Notes: generated by a model not told the origin, from the letters alone. Shown: positions 14,238 through 26,324, counted from the stretch's first letter. The stretch: 64,000 nucleotides of DNA from Adiantum capillus-veneris (GCA_014529385.2 CM043948.1:84004260-84068259), one strand, 5' to 3'. Numbers and translations: made by a program.

Positions 14238-16200
14238 GTGGATCTTGTGACGGATCGAGCACATCCTCTAGGAAACAGGTTTATAATTGATCATAGATCT
14301 GACACCACAGTTCACTCGGCCCTATTGCAGTATTGTTATACGTGTAAAGCGGACACTGATGTTGGGGAAGATTCTCCTTATATGGATGTACTACCTGGGA
14401 TGATTGAGTCGGACAATGTGGATTGGGTCCACCTAGCAGCAACCATAGACACTTGGGGAAATAGGGGGATGACCTGGGTAACACCTGAGGGGGATGAAAT
14501 ACCACCACTTGTACCCTTAAATATGCTAGAAGCAATGCATATAGCTTTTGATGATCTACAAGATGAAAGTTTGACTGGCATTGTAACCAATAGCGCCTCA
14601 CAAGACTATAGCCCATACGATTTGGGGTCAGAATCATCAGTTGAAACTGCCTCTGAGGACGAAGAATGTGAGTTAAATCTTAGTGCAAATGTGGAGAAAA
14701 ACCGTTCAGAGCCCAGGTAACCTAGATGACAATCTATCCAAGGGAGCAGAAGACACAAGTAGTGATTCTTCTAGTGACGCTTCACTAGAGATCGGCCGTA
14801 ATCGAGAATTAAACAAGAAGAGTAAGAGTATAAGAGGCGACGATATCGAGCAAATGTGCGTGCTAGAATAAATGAAAAGAAATCTACTGCAGAATGGATT
14901 AATTATATAGGGGCATGTGATGCTCATCGAAAGTTGGTAGATAACTGGGGTGAATACCTTCAAAGTGTTTTTTGGTGTAGTCTACAACCCATTGACATCG
15001 CACAACTAGAGGCTACAGAGAAGCCAAAGTTGAGCCGTACTGTAAGGAGACGACAAAATCGAGAGTTAGCTCAACAACAAAAGGAATCAAAAGTGAAATC
15101 ACAGTCCACGGAACAGCATGGCTCCACAGACTTACACCCTGCACCTGAACATTTCAAATCCTATACCACAGAGGAATGTAAGGTTGTGTATACAAAGGCT
15201 CAAAGAAAACCTATCGATGGCAGCAATGGAGTCTATGACGGTCCAGCGATAGTTAAGGAAATAGAGCTAGAAGACCCAGGAGAAGAGTCTAAACCTGTTT
15301 TCATTGCCCAAGATCTGACCGAGACTGAGGAGTGTGTACTTAAAGAACTTCTCAAGGAATTCAGGGATATATTTGCCTGGACATATCATGATATGAAAGG
15401 TGTTTCACCTTCCGTGGTGCAACACACAATCCCCATGAATATCATGGCTAAACCAGTTCAACAACGACCCTACCCAATGAATCCTAAATATGCAAAAATC
15501 ATTCAAGAAGAGATTGAAAAGCTTGTGGAATGCGGATTCATATACCCTATTGAGCACTCAGAATGGGTGTCTCCAATAGTGATTGTGCCAAAAAAGAATG
15601 GGAAACTCAGAGTGTGCGTAGATCTCAAGAACGTCAATGCCGCCACTAGGAGGGACCATTACCCCTTGCCATATTCAGAACATGTGCTTGAAAGAGTTGC
15701 AAGGAAGGAAGCTTATAGCTTTTTAGATGGGTACTCTGGCTACAATCAAATCACAATTGCGCTGGAGGACCAAGCTAAAACAACCTTTATAACCGAATTT
15801 GGAGTGTTCGCATTTCGTGTTATGGCTTTTGGCTTAACCAATGCCCCGGCTACCTTTCAAAGATTAATAAACACTGCTTTTAGAGGATATTTGAGGGAGT
15901 TTTGTGAAGCTTTCTTAATTGACCTTTGTGTTTATTCCTCTTGGAAAGAACATCTATCATGCTTACGAAAAGTGTTTGAGAAGTATAGATTGTATCCCAT
16001 CTCCTTAAACCTTTTCAAATGCCAGTTTTGGGTTAAACATGGAGTCATTTTAGGGCATATAGTGTCCAAAATGGGATTTCCACAAATGAGAGCAAAATAA
16101 AAGCCATTGTTGAATTGCCACCACCTACAAACTATAAAGGAGTTCAAAGGTTCATGGGCCATGTTGGTTATTAGCGACGGTTTATTTTAAACTTTGCCAA
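14238..16200 (+). pseudogene. Family A acidic linker and reverse transcriptase
   Basis: An acidic linker (14238-14720) leads into RT (about 15400-16100, frame 3): WVSPIVIVPKKNGKLRVCVD, SFLDGYSGYNQITIAL, FRVMAFGLTNAPATFQRL. The catalytic YMDD box reads F-L-I-D (15911-15922) followed by LCVYS, so one metal-binding Asp is lost and the enzyme is dead. A TAA ends the frame at 16098-16100, and the trace then continues shifted through FMGHVGY with a stop at about 16173. RT would copy element RNA in the cytoplasmic particle. The family branches with plant non-chromoviral Ty3 elements (VSPIVxVPKKNGKLRVC); the exact lineage is not assigned. Confidence 0.9.
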
Positions 16201-16213
16201 GATAGCTCGTCCT

Positions 16214-16843
16214 TTGTACAAGCTTCTTATTGAGTTCCAATGGACTGCGGAGTGTGACCATGCTTATGAGTCATTGAAAAAGACCTTGATTAGCGCTCCT
16301 ATTCTACGAGTGCCCGATTGGAATGTAATTTTTCATGTGCATATTGATGCATCGAACTTTGCTATTGGGTGTGTTCTAGATCAACCAGGAGAACATAAAC
16401 TGGACTACCCCATTAGCTTTGCAAATCGTCAATTGAATGATGCTGAGAGAAACCACACCACTACAGAGCGAGAAGGTTTAGGTATGATTTATGCAGTGAA
16501 GAAATTTCGCTACTACCTTTTGGCCAACAAGTTTGTGTTCTATGTTGATCATCAAGCCTTGTTGTATCTAGTAAATAAACCTTGTTCCACGGGAAGAATT
16601 ACACGATGGTTGTTAATTATCCTTGAGTTTGATTATACCGTTGTGGTGAGACCTGGTAAAAGACAAGTCATAGCGGATCATTTGTTTCGCATAACCAATG
16701 GTGAAGCCCCTACTGGAGTCGATGATGAGTTGCCTGATACTTCTCTATTCTTAGTCGAAACCATTCCTGAATGGAGTGAGAAGATTGTGAACTTTCTAGT
16801 TAATGGTTTTCCCCCCAAAGAGCTTCGTAAAGACATAGCTTGA
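16214..16843 (+). pseudogene. Family A RNase H domain
   Basis: Frame-2 segment of 209 codons: tether (ECDHAYESLKKTL), RNase H core starting HVHIDASNFAIGC, then ERNHTTTEREGLGMIYAVKKF and VDHQALLYLVNKP. The conserved first Asp, Glu (TEREGLGM) and Asp (VDHQ) are present. A WSEKIVNFLVNG segment follows that in family B heads a zinc-finger module. It ends at TGA 16841-16843. Confidence 0.9.
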
Positions 16844-16849
16844 AAACTG

Positions 16850-17691
16850 TTAAAAAGAATGTGAACCTTACTCTCTCATTGAAAGAACTCTTTACAGGCT
16901 AGGGAAGGATGATATTCTTAGACGTTGTGCCCGTGAGGATGAGTATTTATACATACTGCAAGAAGCCCACATGGGTATAGCCGGCGGACATTTCTAAGGG
17001 GAGCTAACAACTAGAAAGGTGTTGCAATCAGGCTATTGGTGACCAACCTTATTTAAGGATGCATCACTTTTTGTAAAAGGATGTGATGAATGCCAACGTT
17101 ACAAGATCACACAACGAAAGGATAGGATGCCCTTAAATCCTATTAAAGTGACTCAACCATTTGAAAAATGGGGTTTGGAATTTGTAGGCCCAATTAGTCC
17201 GGCAGCTCGTAGCACTCAATCTCGATATATTATCGTTGCCACTGACTATGTGACAAAGTGGGCGGAAGCCAAGGCGATACGCAAGGCTGATGCGAGGTCA
17301 ACTGCCAAGTTTATCTTTGAGAACATTATTACAAGATAGGAGAAAGAAATGGTTTGACCGTCATCTAAAGAACAAAGATATCAATGTTGGTGATAAAGTC
17401 CTTATGTATGGAGTGCGTAACGAAAAGAAAAAGTTGAAATATGTGGGAAAAGGACCATATAGAGTATGTGAGATCACCCCACAAGGAACCATTCATGTGG
17501 AGACTCTTAATGGATTTGAAACCATTGGATTCCTCAATGGGAGCAAATTTAAAAGATACTATGATCCTTTAAGCCAAGAGGAGCTACGTGCCATCCATAT
17601 GAAAAAGGCAGCCAAGGCACAAACAGAATTGAAGAAGATACAAGCTCAAGCTGAGGCTAAGCAGCGACAACAACGCATAAGACGAAAATGA
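16850..17691 (+). pseudogene. Family A integrase with internal deletion
   Basis: A single HHCC finger is traceable (AHMGIAGGHF to CDECQRYK, about 16960-17105, with stops in it). The start of the catalytic core is at 17127-17339 (WGLEFVGPIS, TDYVTKWAEAKA). At about 17337 the reading jumps to the C-terminal part (RRKKWFDRHLKNKDINVGDKV, 17341-17691). The part of the core with the second Asp and the Glu is missing, so this integrase cannot work. Frame 3 changes to frame 1 at the junction. TGA at 17689-17691 then interrupts the frame that continues into the downstream protease. Confidence 0.85.
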
Positions 17692-17695
17692 GAGG

Positions 17696-18900
17696 CTAAC
17701 CTTGGAGTCACACATGCATTCCACGTTGAAACCGATGAGGATTGGTTGGACTCTGACACACCTCTACGATACCCTATTGAGCTAAACAACACCTTTGGAA
17801 AAGGGCTATATAGTGCCTTATTGGATACGGGTGCTAAATATAATCTGCTATCATATGGGGTGTGGTGTCAGTTAGGGAATCCACCTCTATCTGAGAGTAT
17901 TATCCAAGTCAAGGGTGTCAACAAGAAAAAAACTTCGGTTTTTGGAATCTGACACACTGTCAGTTATGACAATGGGGTTGTAGCTCAAGACTTTTTGGTC
18001 ATGCTTGTTGGAACTATGGAGGGTAATATAAATCCAGGACGCACGTGGATGATAGCCACCAAATGCACTATTTATTGGGGGACAGGGGGTGTCACAACAC
18101 AAAAACCAACTTTTAGCCCTGCCACTCAAGCCGCACTCCCTAAGATATTGCCTCTTAAGGAAACAAAACCCAAAACATTGCATGTCCAAGAGGTTGAACC
18201 ATATGTCCCCATTGCCCAACTCTCTAGAGCTTCAACTGATGTAGCTGAAATAAATCTTGAGACACACAAGACCCATCCCAATATAACAAAGAAAACATAC
18301 AAGTGGTCCCTAAAGCTTCTTTAGCAACCATAGTCAGTGCTAAAAGACAAGAGCTTGGTAAGAGACGTCCCATTTGCCCCAAGAAATGTAAAGAAACGTT
18401 GCGTTGGATTCCTAAAACACTATTGGAATCCCAAGGCTACTATGAAGGAAATGATCAAATCTGGGTGCCAAAATGTAAATTGTGCTCTTACTTGTCACCG
18501 GGCCCATGTGAGATCAATCCTATGGCTCCAAAACGAATTGAAGATTGTGGAAAGGAAAAAATCACGGAATGTTACACACTCGCTCTAGAGCTAGTTTGGG
18601 TACCAAAGAAGAGCGATTTGTTCCACCTAGCTCAGGAACAGGGAAATCAAATGAAGCTTCTTGCTCTTCATGTAGTTCCTATCCGAAAATAGAAGCTTCG
18701 ACACAACCTCCACCTACCATTGTACATATCCATACAAGCAAGAAAGAGTTTGCACCTCCCGTTGTAAGTTCACCACCTACAACAATGTTGCAAATAAAAT
18801 CATGGGAGAGTACCTTACCACCCTTGCAACTAGATGAAACACATAGGGTGGTCGAAAACTATTGGTTAAAGCCTTCACCTATAACAACTTGGAACAACTA
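17696..18900 (+). pseudogene. Family A second, post-integrase retropepsin-like domain and W-P-K tail
   Basis: Reading continues in frame 1 after the integrase. SALLDTGAKYNLLSYGVW carries a canonical D-T-G triad (Asp codon 17824-17826), and a shorter similarity follows to about 18050. It matches in position and order the domain at 39484-39845 of family B (ALLDSGAQANLLSLSLYRQL). A TGA at 17950 breaks it. The downstream tail (18300-18700, frames 2-3) has repeated W-[IV]-P-K motifs: LRWIPKTLL, DQIWVPKCK, LVWVPKKSD. A protease after integrase is outside the standard gag-PR-RT-RH-IN order. The function of the tail is unknown. Confidence 0.65.
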
Positions 18901-18943
18901 GTTTTAAAGGGTGATGACATCATTTCAATGGTATGATCTACCC

Positions 18944-18956
18944 AAGGAGGAGGGAG
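18944..18956 (+). promoter_or_regulatory. Purine tract after family A pol (possible internal PPT)
   Basis: AAGGAGGAGGGAG directly before TGTTTGCTGACAG. It could prime plus-strand DNA as a polypurine tract, either internally (as proposed for family B at 40599-40612) or at a 3' LTR starting at 18957. Confidence 0.45.
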
Positions 18957-19028
18957 TGTTTGCTGACAGTCACTCACTCCCCTCTCAACCTTTCTCCCTG
19001 AATTCTTAATCTCCAATCTTAGGGAATG

Positions 19029-19038
19029 TATATATAAA
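19029..19038 (+). promoter_or_regulatory. TATA box upstream of the small family A ORF
   Basis: TATATATAAA, 138 bp before the ATG at 19176. It is either an internal promoter for the small ORF or the TATA of an LTR that starts at 18957. Confidence 0.45.
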
Positions 19039-19175
19039 TCCTTATACTCACAAAAACAAGATAAAAAAGTAAAAGAGCAAGAGCCATAGCACAAAATCAT
19101 AAAAACACATTATGCACAAGAACACGACCCTTGTAATATTTGCACTCTAACCATCATCTATTTACGTGTACAGAT

Positions 19176-19568
19176 ATGGATAATACGCTAGAGTCATCCA
19201 CTCCTGCCTTGGGTGAGAGGTACCCTCGTTACTTTTCATAAATGTTTCACATGGTCTTTTCGGTGCTTGCCCGTGAATGGGATTTCGAGGAGTTAGAATG
19301 GCCGATACGTCTCTTGACCACGACTGATCCATACTTAGTAGAGAGTGTATCTCCCATTGCACAAGCCTACCTTTTTGACCAAGATGACTATAGGCGTCTA
19401 GTGACCTTCTTAGTAAACATGGGTACCTATGATGAAGAAGAAGATTTACATGACTACACAGATGGCACATATGGTCCCATGGATGATGACTTTGTTTATC
19501 TCGATGACGAGGATAGAGGTTTAGCCTTAGGGTTTCCCCCCAATCTCTACAATATCCTATTCCCTTGA
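19176..19568 (+). pseudogene. Small acidic ORF downstream of family A pol
   Basis: The reading frame opens at ATG 19176 (MDNTLESSTPALGERYPRYF), has one in-frame TAA at 19239-19241, and continues from ATG 19242 for 108 codons to TGA 19566-19568. The product is strongly acidic (YDEEEDLHDYTDG, YGPMDDDFVYLDDEDRG) with no signal peptide or membrane segment. No known domain was recognised. It lies between a purine tract with TATA box and a second purine tract. This is the same relative position as the long extra ORF of family B (43390-46251), although sequence similarity is not visible. Confidence 0.45.
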
Positions 19569-19573
19569 CTCTC

Positions 19574-19581
19574 TAGGGGGA
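19574..19581 (+). promoter_or_regulatory. Second purine tract, possible 3' PPT of family A
   Basis: AGGGGGAG directly before TGCAAATAATTAGG (19582). This is a candidate primer and LTR start for family A. No partner LTR is in the window to confirm it. Confidence 0.35.
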
Positions 19582-20927
19582 GTGCAAATAATTAGGTTAG
19601 GGTTCCTTATGTTTTTTTTTTGTGTTCAATAAGTGTTGGTACCTTTTCCCACTGATGTGCCTCCTAGAGGTATTCTTTGTGTTTCCTAGTGTGTACAGGA
19701 GCGTGTTGTTGTTGTTAGGATCTGGACCTTCATGGAATCTTTATCTCGACTCACTCTTCAAATCAAGTGCAATTATCAACGCAAACAGGTATTTCTTGTC
19801 CATTAGCATGGCCCCTTATCTTTTTTGCATCTATGTTTGTCTGCTTTAATTGTGATTGGTAGCATAATATTCAGCACATTTGCTTCGTATCAAAAATTTA
19901 ATTCAATGTAATTTTTGTCATAATCACTTGTCTAGGCTTAAAAATCAAGCAATCCGACTAAGCTAGTTTGACGAAGCTAGGCGTTAAAGATCTTCTCTTA
20001 ATACCATGGGGGATGCCTTCCTAATAATTAATGGTTACTTAGGTTCTTAATCCAATTTAGGCAGCATTGTGTGAAATGTACTAGGGCTTTCTAGTGGGCT
20101 TAGTCCCATTGACCTTTAGCTTAAGTATTATAAAGGGAGTTTACTAGTGTGATGATCCTGGGGAGGGTAACAATGTTATATGACCCCCCAAAGTTACAAA
20201 ATTAAAATGTTGAAAATGAACAAACAAAAAATCAAAGTGCCACAATGTAAAATCTTAAGCTGGAAGAGAAATCTCAGCTTCATTTGGTACTTCACTCACA
20301 TGTATCGCCTATGGTACTAGAGCCCTAGAGGTTCCCTTTGTGGGCACTTTTCCTTGAAAAGCAAAAAACCCAAGGCATACAAAATAAGCACACACATCAA
20401 AATTGAATCACTGTGAAAAGACTTTGGGGGGTAAAAGAAAAGGTAATCAGTCAGGTGATGATTTCATGAGAAATTCCTTTTATCGTAGCTTAACTACAAG
20501 GTCTTCTACGTATAGCCTCTAGTCAGCCCTCGAACATGAAGTACTTGGCTCTCACGATTAAACAACTTAATCGACAAGAGAAAATTAAGAAGCTTACCCA
20601 TGGTATTAATAGTCGATCTCTAGTACCTTTCGACCGTTAAATTAGCGACCCCAGACTTATTTAATTTTTACCTTTACATCTGTTTATGCATTTGATTTAA
20701 TTAAAATTTAATGTTTATTGCTGACAAATGGTTTACAATTCTGTTACCAATCAATTTGTCTGCCTAAAACTGCATATGCTTTTTAATTGTATATGAGAAT
20801 GCAATTATTGTGCCAATGTTGTTTGATTTTGCAATGACTGAAGAAGGCTAAGGACATTCATCTCAAATGCTCTTCCACCTCGACGAATGCGCTGCAACTC
20901 AATAGCTTCTGAGGACGGATCTACATC
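19582..20927. other. Unrecognised non-coding stretch, possibly LTR A and flank
   Basis: No gene recognised. If the tract at 19574-19581 is the PPT, the first several hundred bases would be LTR, but no end or duplicate was found. TAATACCATGGG at about 20001 recurs inverted near 20600 with weak flanking similarity. Confidence 0.4.
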
Positions 20928-20938
20928 AAGAAGGGGGG
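20928..20938 (+). promoter_or_regulatory. Polypurine tract before a further LTR start
   Basis: AAGAAGGGGGG, then CA, then TGTTAACCCTCACGG at 20941. The arrangement is typical of a plant retrotransposon 3' end. Confidence 0.5.
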
Positions 20939-20940
20939 CA

Positions 20941-21510
20941 TGTTAACCCTCACGGCTCACGGACACCCTATCACCTACGACGGATGTTGTATTATTTACT
21001 TGGTAGAGTCAGGTATCGAGCTTGTCGGTCCAATAGGAAAAGGGTAAGAGTGATGAGAGGTGCACTCTAACTGGAACATTCAAGGGATTAGTTGGCTAAG
21101 CATGGGCGCTCAAGTGTGAATGGGGTGAGCTCATATCAAAATCAACTAAACCTAAAATTCACTCATTCTCTCATTTGTGCAATTGAAGAGTGCTCTTGCT
21201 CCATCTCCATCTTCTTCTTCTTTATCTCATGGTGTGTGTGTGTGTATACGTGAGAGAGAGAGAGTGTGTGTGTGTGCGATCGAGCATTACGGCGGAACGA
21301 CGGCGGCGAGGCAGTTGAGCGTGACGTAGCAACGTCTCCCTCTTCTTTGCGGCGACGAATCCTCCACGATAGGAAGCATAGAGAGTTGAGTGACACACCA
21401 ACGCCACCTTTGAGCTTACTAGTTTAGGCTTGTTGTATGCTTGGAGCCATTTGCGGCTCACACACAGTGTATCGGCAAGTTCCTTGCATTGCACGTGCGA
21501 CATACGTGCA
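20941..21510 (+). repeat. Possible LTR, 5' portion
   Basis: It starts TGTTAACC after a purine tract and includes a (TG)n(GA)n(TG)n stretch (21231-21277) and a GC-rich part. Its right limit is uncertain. Repeat R begins at 21511 and ends in CA at 22356, so either this LTR runs to 22356 or it is cut at 21511. No second copy exists in the window. Confidence 0.4.
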
Positions 21511-22356
21511 CAAAGGGGAAAGGGGGACACTTGTCCCAAAGCTACCCTTGTTGCTTGTAATGCCTCCTGCTTGTGATTGGCTAGGCCTGGAGGGGTCTAA
21601 TGGGCTTCAAGCATGAGCTACAAGGGGGGGTCGACCCAAGAAATCTAGGGGGTTGCTTAGGGGGTATACTCACCCGCACACACTCTCATTGTGTGCTATG
21701 CAAAGGGCAAGAGCTCCATCTCCTTCTCCAAGCTCCTTGAGAAGTTGAGAGCCTACACCAACACTCTTGGCTATGGAGTGCAAATCCAACCAAGAGCCAT
21801 GCTTCAATGCTTGAGTTTGCCATCTTCTCCATCTTCATTACTATGCTATATGTATGCTAGCAAGAAGAGTTATGATAAGTGAGGAACTAATTTTTTCTCC
21901 TATGAAATGTTTCTTCTTCCTCTTCCCTACCCTCATTCCCTGTTAGCTCTCTCCACCTTCGAAGGTGTTTGAGGTCTTGGGACTGAGGCTTGGGATAGTT
22001 AAAGCTTTCTTCAAGTTTATGTTATGCTTGTGATGCATGAAGATTTCCATCTTCATTGCATCACCTAGGTCACAAAGAACACAAAGATTGTATTGTAACA
22101 AGTCTCTCTTTATGGGAGAAATCATAATACAAATGCCTATTGGAGGGGGGACCGGCTCCACATGAATCCGGTACTCAACAGTTGTCATGTTCTCTAAATT
22201 CCCTCTCTTGCAAAAGTATTGTTCATGCCAAGTTAACTAATTGCTATGATTGTATTTATATCTTCATGTTCACCCGCTATGCTCACAAAGTCACTTCTCA
22301 AAAGTACTCTCATTAATTTCCGCTATTCTCAAGTTAAATAGACCAATTCCATTACA
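21511..22356 (+). repeat. Dispersed repeat R, copy 2
   Basis: Second copy of 8459-9319 with the same ends (CAAAGGGGAAAG ... CCATTACA). It abuts the minus-strand family A fragment exactly at 22357, as expected if an element ending in R inserted there. Confidence 0.85.
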
Positions 22357-22995
22357 CGAACACTTCGAATTTAGTTATAAAAGCGGTTTTAGCTTGGTCC
22401 TCTAGCGCGATTGTGATTTGATTGTAACGAGAGTACCCATCTAAAAAGTTATAAGTTTCCTTTCCTGCGACTCTCTCAGACACGTTTCGAATATGGCAAG
22501 GGGTAATGGTCTCTTCTAGTGGCAACATTAAACTTCTTAAGATCCACGCACACTCTAAGTTTCCCATTCTTTTTTGGCACAATAACTATTGGAGACACCC
22601 ATTTTGAGTGCTCAATAGGGTATGAAGCCACATTTGATAAGCTTTTTGAGTTCTTCTTGAATAATCTTTGCATACTTAGGATTCATTGGGTAGGGTCTTT
22701 GTTGGACTGGTTTAGCAATGCTACTCATTGGAATTGTATGTTGTACTATAGAAGGTAGAACGCCCTTTATGTCATGATATGTCCAAGAAAATATATCATT
22801 GAATTCCTTGAGGAGCTCCTTAAGTACATATTCCTCAGTCTCCGTCAGTTCTTGGCCAATGAAAATAGGTTTGGAGTCCTCACCTGGGTCTGCTAACTCT
22901 ATTTCTTTAGCTATCGTAGGACCATCATAGACCTCCATTACTTCAATTAGTAGGTGTTCTTTGGGCCTATACACAACCTTACGCTCCTCCATGGT
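22357..22995 (-). pseudogene. Family A (minus copy) reverse transcriptase, truncated
   Basis: Read on the minus strand: VVYRPKEH, GPTIAKEIELADPGEDSKPIF, SKWVSPIVIVPKKNGKLRVC and SFLDGYSRYNQITIAL-like text. It stops at FITKFEVFV, where repeat R begins. The YMDD box and everything downstream are absent from the window. One frame change occurs near 22620 and another near 22530. It is the same family as 15180-15830 on the plus strand. Confidence 0.88.
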
Positions 22996-24119
22996 GTAGG
23001 ATTTGAAATGCTCAGGTATAGGGTGTAAGTCCTTCCGTGGGATCTTGTTGTGTTGTGGATTGTGATTTTGCTTCCACTTCCCTTAGCTGTTGAGCTAACT
23101 CTTGGTTTTGGCATCTCCTTATAGTATGGCTCAACTTTGGCTTCTCTGTGGCCTCTAACTATGCAATGTCAATGGCTTATGGGCTGCACCACATGACACT
23201 TTGAAGGTATTCACCCCAATTATCTACCAACATCTCGATGAGCATTACAGGCCCCCATATAATTGAGCCATTATGCGGTAGATTTCTTTTCATTTATCCT
23301 AGCACGTACATTCACTCGATATCGTCGCCTCTTTTATTGCTTACTCCTCTTGGTCTAATTTTTTATTATGGCTGGTCTCTAGTGCAGAGTCACTAGATGA
23401 ATCGCCACTCGTGTCTTCTCCTTTCCAGAGTAGATTGTCACCTAGGGTACCACTGGGCCTTGAATGGTTTGTCCCCACATTTTCACCAATATTTAACTCA
23501 AATTATTTGTCCTCAGATTCAATTTTGACTGATGATTTTGACTCCAAATCGTGTGGGCTATAGTATTGTGAGACTCTACTGCTTCCAATGTCAGTTAAGC
23601 CTTCATCTCGTAGGTCATCAAAAGCTATATGCATCGCTCCTATCATATTTAAAGGTATGAGTTGTGGCACTTCATCCCCCCTAGGTGTTACCCAAGTGGG
23701 CTATAGTCTTTTGAGACTCCACTGGTTCCAATGTAAGTCAAGCCTTCATCTCGTAGGTCATCAGAAGCTATATGCATTTCTCCTATCATGTTTAAAGGTA
23801 AGAATTGTGGCACTTAGTCCCCCTCAGGTGTTACCCAAGTCGTTCCTCTATTTCCCCAAGTATCTATGGTTGCTTCTAGGTGGACCTAGTCCATGTTGTC
23901 AGAATCATCCATTCCAGGTAGAACATCCATATAAGGGGAATATTTCCCAACATTGGTGTCCTTTTTACACGTGTAACAATACTACAATGGGACGGAGTGA
24001 ATTGTGGTGTCATATCGATGGTCAATTATAAATTTGTTTCCTAGAATATGTGCTCAACCAATCACAAGATCAACTCGAATGACAGAGTCTTGGAATTGTA
24101 AGTAGACATAGTTTTTAGA
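22996..24119 (-). pseudogene. Family A (minus copy) protease-RT linker
   Basis: Degraded counterpart of 14190-15180: acidic linker with many stops and a local duplication (23555-23840). The match is recognised by repeated short agreements with the plus copy (ATCTATGGTTGCTTCTAGGT and similar complements). Confidence 0.65.
23555..23840. repeat. 143-bp tandem duplication in the linker
   Basis: 23555-23697 and 23698-23840 are near-identical direct copies, each starting GGGCTATAGT and ending TTACCCAAGT. The plus-strand family A copy has a single unit, so this is a later change. 143 is not a multiple of three, so it also breaks the frame. Confidence 0.85.
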
Positions 24120-24797
24120 CTAGTCATGCAGCATTTTTGCTTCCTTCATGAAAGGGCGTCCTAAGATCATTTTAGATGACATAGTGTGCTTGGAAAAATC
24201 CATAACAATGAAGGTGTGCCTTACCTTGTGTCCAAGGACCTTGATCTTTAGATCTTCTAGAATCCCAATAGATTTAACGATGGTCCCATTGGCCATCTTT
24301 ACCACTATGTTTATAGTCCCAAGGTGAGGTCTCCCCATAGATTCCCAGTAATTTTTAGTTACAATGCTAACCCCCATGCCACCATCAAGGATTTCCTTCA
24401 CAATAAATCCTTTGGTAGTGATTGGTAGGGTCTCATTGGATTCATCACCTTCAAAGTATTGTCCTAAGTTGTTGACATATATTTTAACAACAGAGTTCTC
24501 ATCCAAGTTGGGTTGTGAATCTAAGGTTTCCTCCTCTACTGGCACTTCATTAGACCTATCTATCGGTGAAAATTGTGGTAACTTCACCTTCAGTTCTCCA
24601 TCGAGGAAAGCTCAAAGAACTAGGAATAGCCCATAGTCTCCATATAGTTTAGACATGATGGTGGTTCTAAATTTTGAAGCCATGAAATCCATCAATTTGG
24701 CAATATTTAACGAAGCTTTTTGAGCTTTAGTCCCTTGACATGGGAAAGATGGGATCTCTATTTCTTCAATAGGGTCATGTAATCCCTCTATAAACAT
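24120..24797 (-). pseudogene. Family A (minus copy) first aspartic protease
   Basis: Minus-strand frame with NLGQYFEGDESNETLPITTKG, then VKEILDGGMGVSIVTKNYWE, and ILGRPFMKEAKM near its end. The triad is D-G-G, as in the plus copy. The upstream piece (24612-24797: IEEIEIPSF, KLMDFMASKFRTTIM) matches 13540-13720. Stops separate the pieces. Confidence 0.85.
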
Positions 24798-25246
24798 TCT
24801 CTACAACAAGAAGGGAGTACGCCCACTTCCCAATGACTTAAAGTCGCTTTCTTCTTGGATACATTAGGTATGGCTAGTGGTCTATGATCTTTGTGAGATT
24901 GATTTTGTGTAGGAAACATTGTGTCTGTAATTTGGATCTTCCTAGGTGTTGGTTCTAGCTCCCTTTGGGTCTCATCTACCAAACTTTTTAATTGCTTGAC
25001 TCACTCAATATCCTCTATAGGGTTTGGGTAAGTTTCAATCTTCTTCCTATGTTCCATGGGTTGTGTCCATTTTGGCTCATCATGATTCTCCTTGTTTTTT
25101 TCTTTTCTAATGGTCATTTTAGTCTCCATGGTCTCACCTAAATCAGAATCATTTTCAACATCGTTCATATACATCGGGTCGTCACCAGTCCCTATGTTAC
25201 TCTTTGAACTAGGGTTTGACTTTTTTACATTTTGTGATCTCTTCCT

Positions 25247-26324
25247 TCATGTTTTCTTCTTCTTCTTGGACTGGGAAATTGATGCCATGTCTCTTTCTTC
25301 AAGAATATAATTTTGGTTTTGGAGCATCGATCGAGTACATTTACTTTGTGATGGCACCTCAGTAATCTCAATTAAGTTCAATAGAGTGATCCTTGGTGCA
25401 TTCGAATTATTAGGACATTGGGAAATCAAATGATCTATGCCACATTGATTACACTTGAGTATCGTCATTGTAGATGTGCTCCCTTGATTGGTATGCACTA
25501 GTGTGGTCTAATAGTACACTCAACTTCACGATGTGGACCTCCACACTCATAGCATTGAAGAGGTGGTCTCTTGGCATTGATATTGATATTTTGGCCTCTT
25601 GCTGCAAGAGCAGCTATTTGATAAATAGGTTTGACTTGTCCCCAATAGTCCTCCATGTAGTATTGTGGACACTCTTCAAATGCATCCATCCCATAGGCAA
25701 TAGTAGGGTCTATATCTTTCTCACAGCCTTCCAAACAAGCAGTAGATGGCTCGCAATCCATATGATTCACAGGGGTGACTCTTGGATGTGGGGGCTACGG
25801 TCCTTTCATTGGAGGTGGTAGCGGTGTAGATTGAGAAACATTGTGGGCTCTAGGAACCATGTGTTGTGATAGTTGTTCAACAGGTGGGGTAGGAATCAAT
25901 GCAGGAACTTGAGGTGAATCCGTCCAGGCCAAGGTGGTCTATTCGCCATCACACGTTTGAACATTATACAATCCTTAGCTTGGTGACCATATCTACCACA
26001 TGCATTGCAATTCCCGTTGAATTTTACTCTAAATGTAGGGCATTCCCTAGTGCTATGTGGACCAAAGCAAACTGAGCACCATTGTTGTTCCCTTCTTGGA
26101 TACATATGATTGTTTTGTGAGGCACAATTTTCTCTAAGACTTTCTTGAATGGACTTGGTGAGATCTGCTAACGTCATCTCAGATATCTTTGGCTCTTTAA
26201 CAATAGGCTTTATGGTCATTGGCTCATGCCTTGATGCTTGTGAGGTAGTAGATTTATGCTCAACATACACTCTTTCTCCTTGAATCATTAAATTGTCCTC
26301 CAATTGGATTGTATTGGTGGTGAC
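25247..26324 (-). pseudogene. Family A (minus copy) gag, CCHC region, interrupted at 26324
   Basis: Minus-strand gag with knuckles CSVCFGPHSTREC and CNACGRYGHQAKDC (about 25960-26080), CYECGGPHREVEC (intact here, about 25510-25550) and CNQCGIDHLISQC (about 25420-25460). It begins in TTNTIQLEDNLMIQGERV, where the plus copy continues upstream. The break at 26324 coincides with the start of an LTR (26325), so the rest of gag was displaced by that insertion. Confidence 0.88.

Noticed and set aside
20941-22356. Single 1416-bp LTR
   Set aside because: Possible, but the left 570 bp has no counterpart beside repeat R copy 1, so one continuous LTR is not supported; kept as two features.
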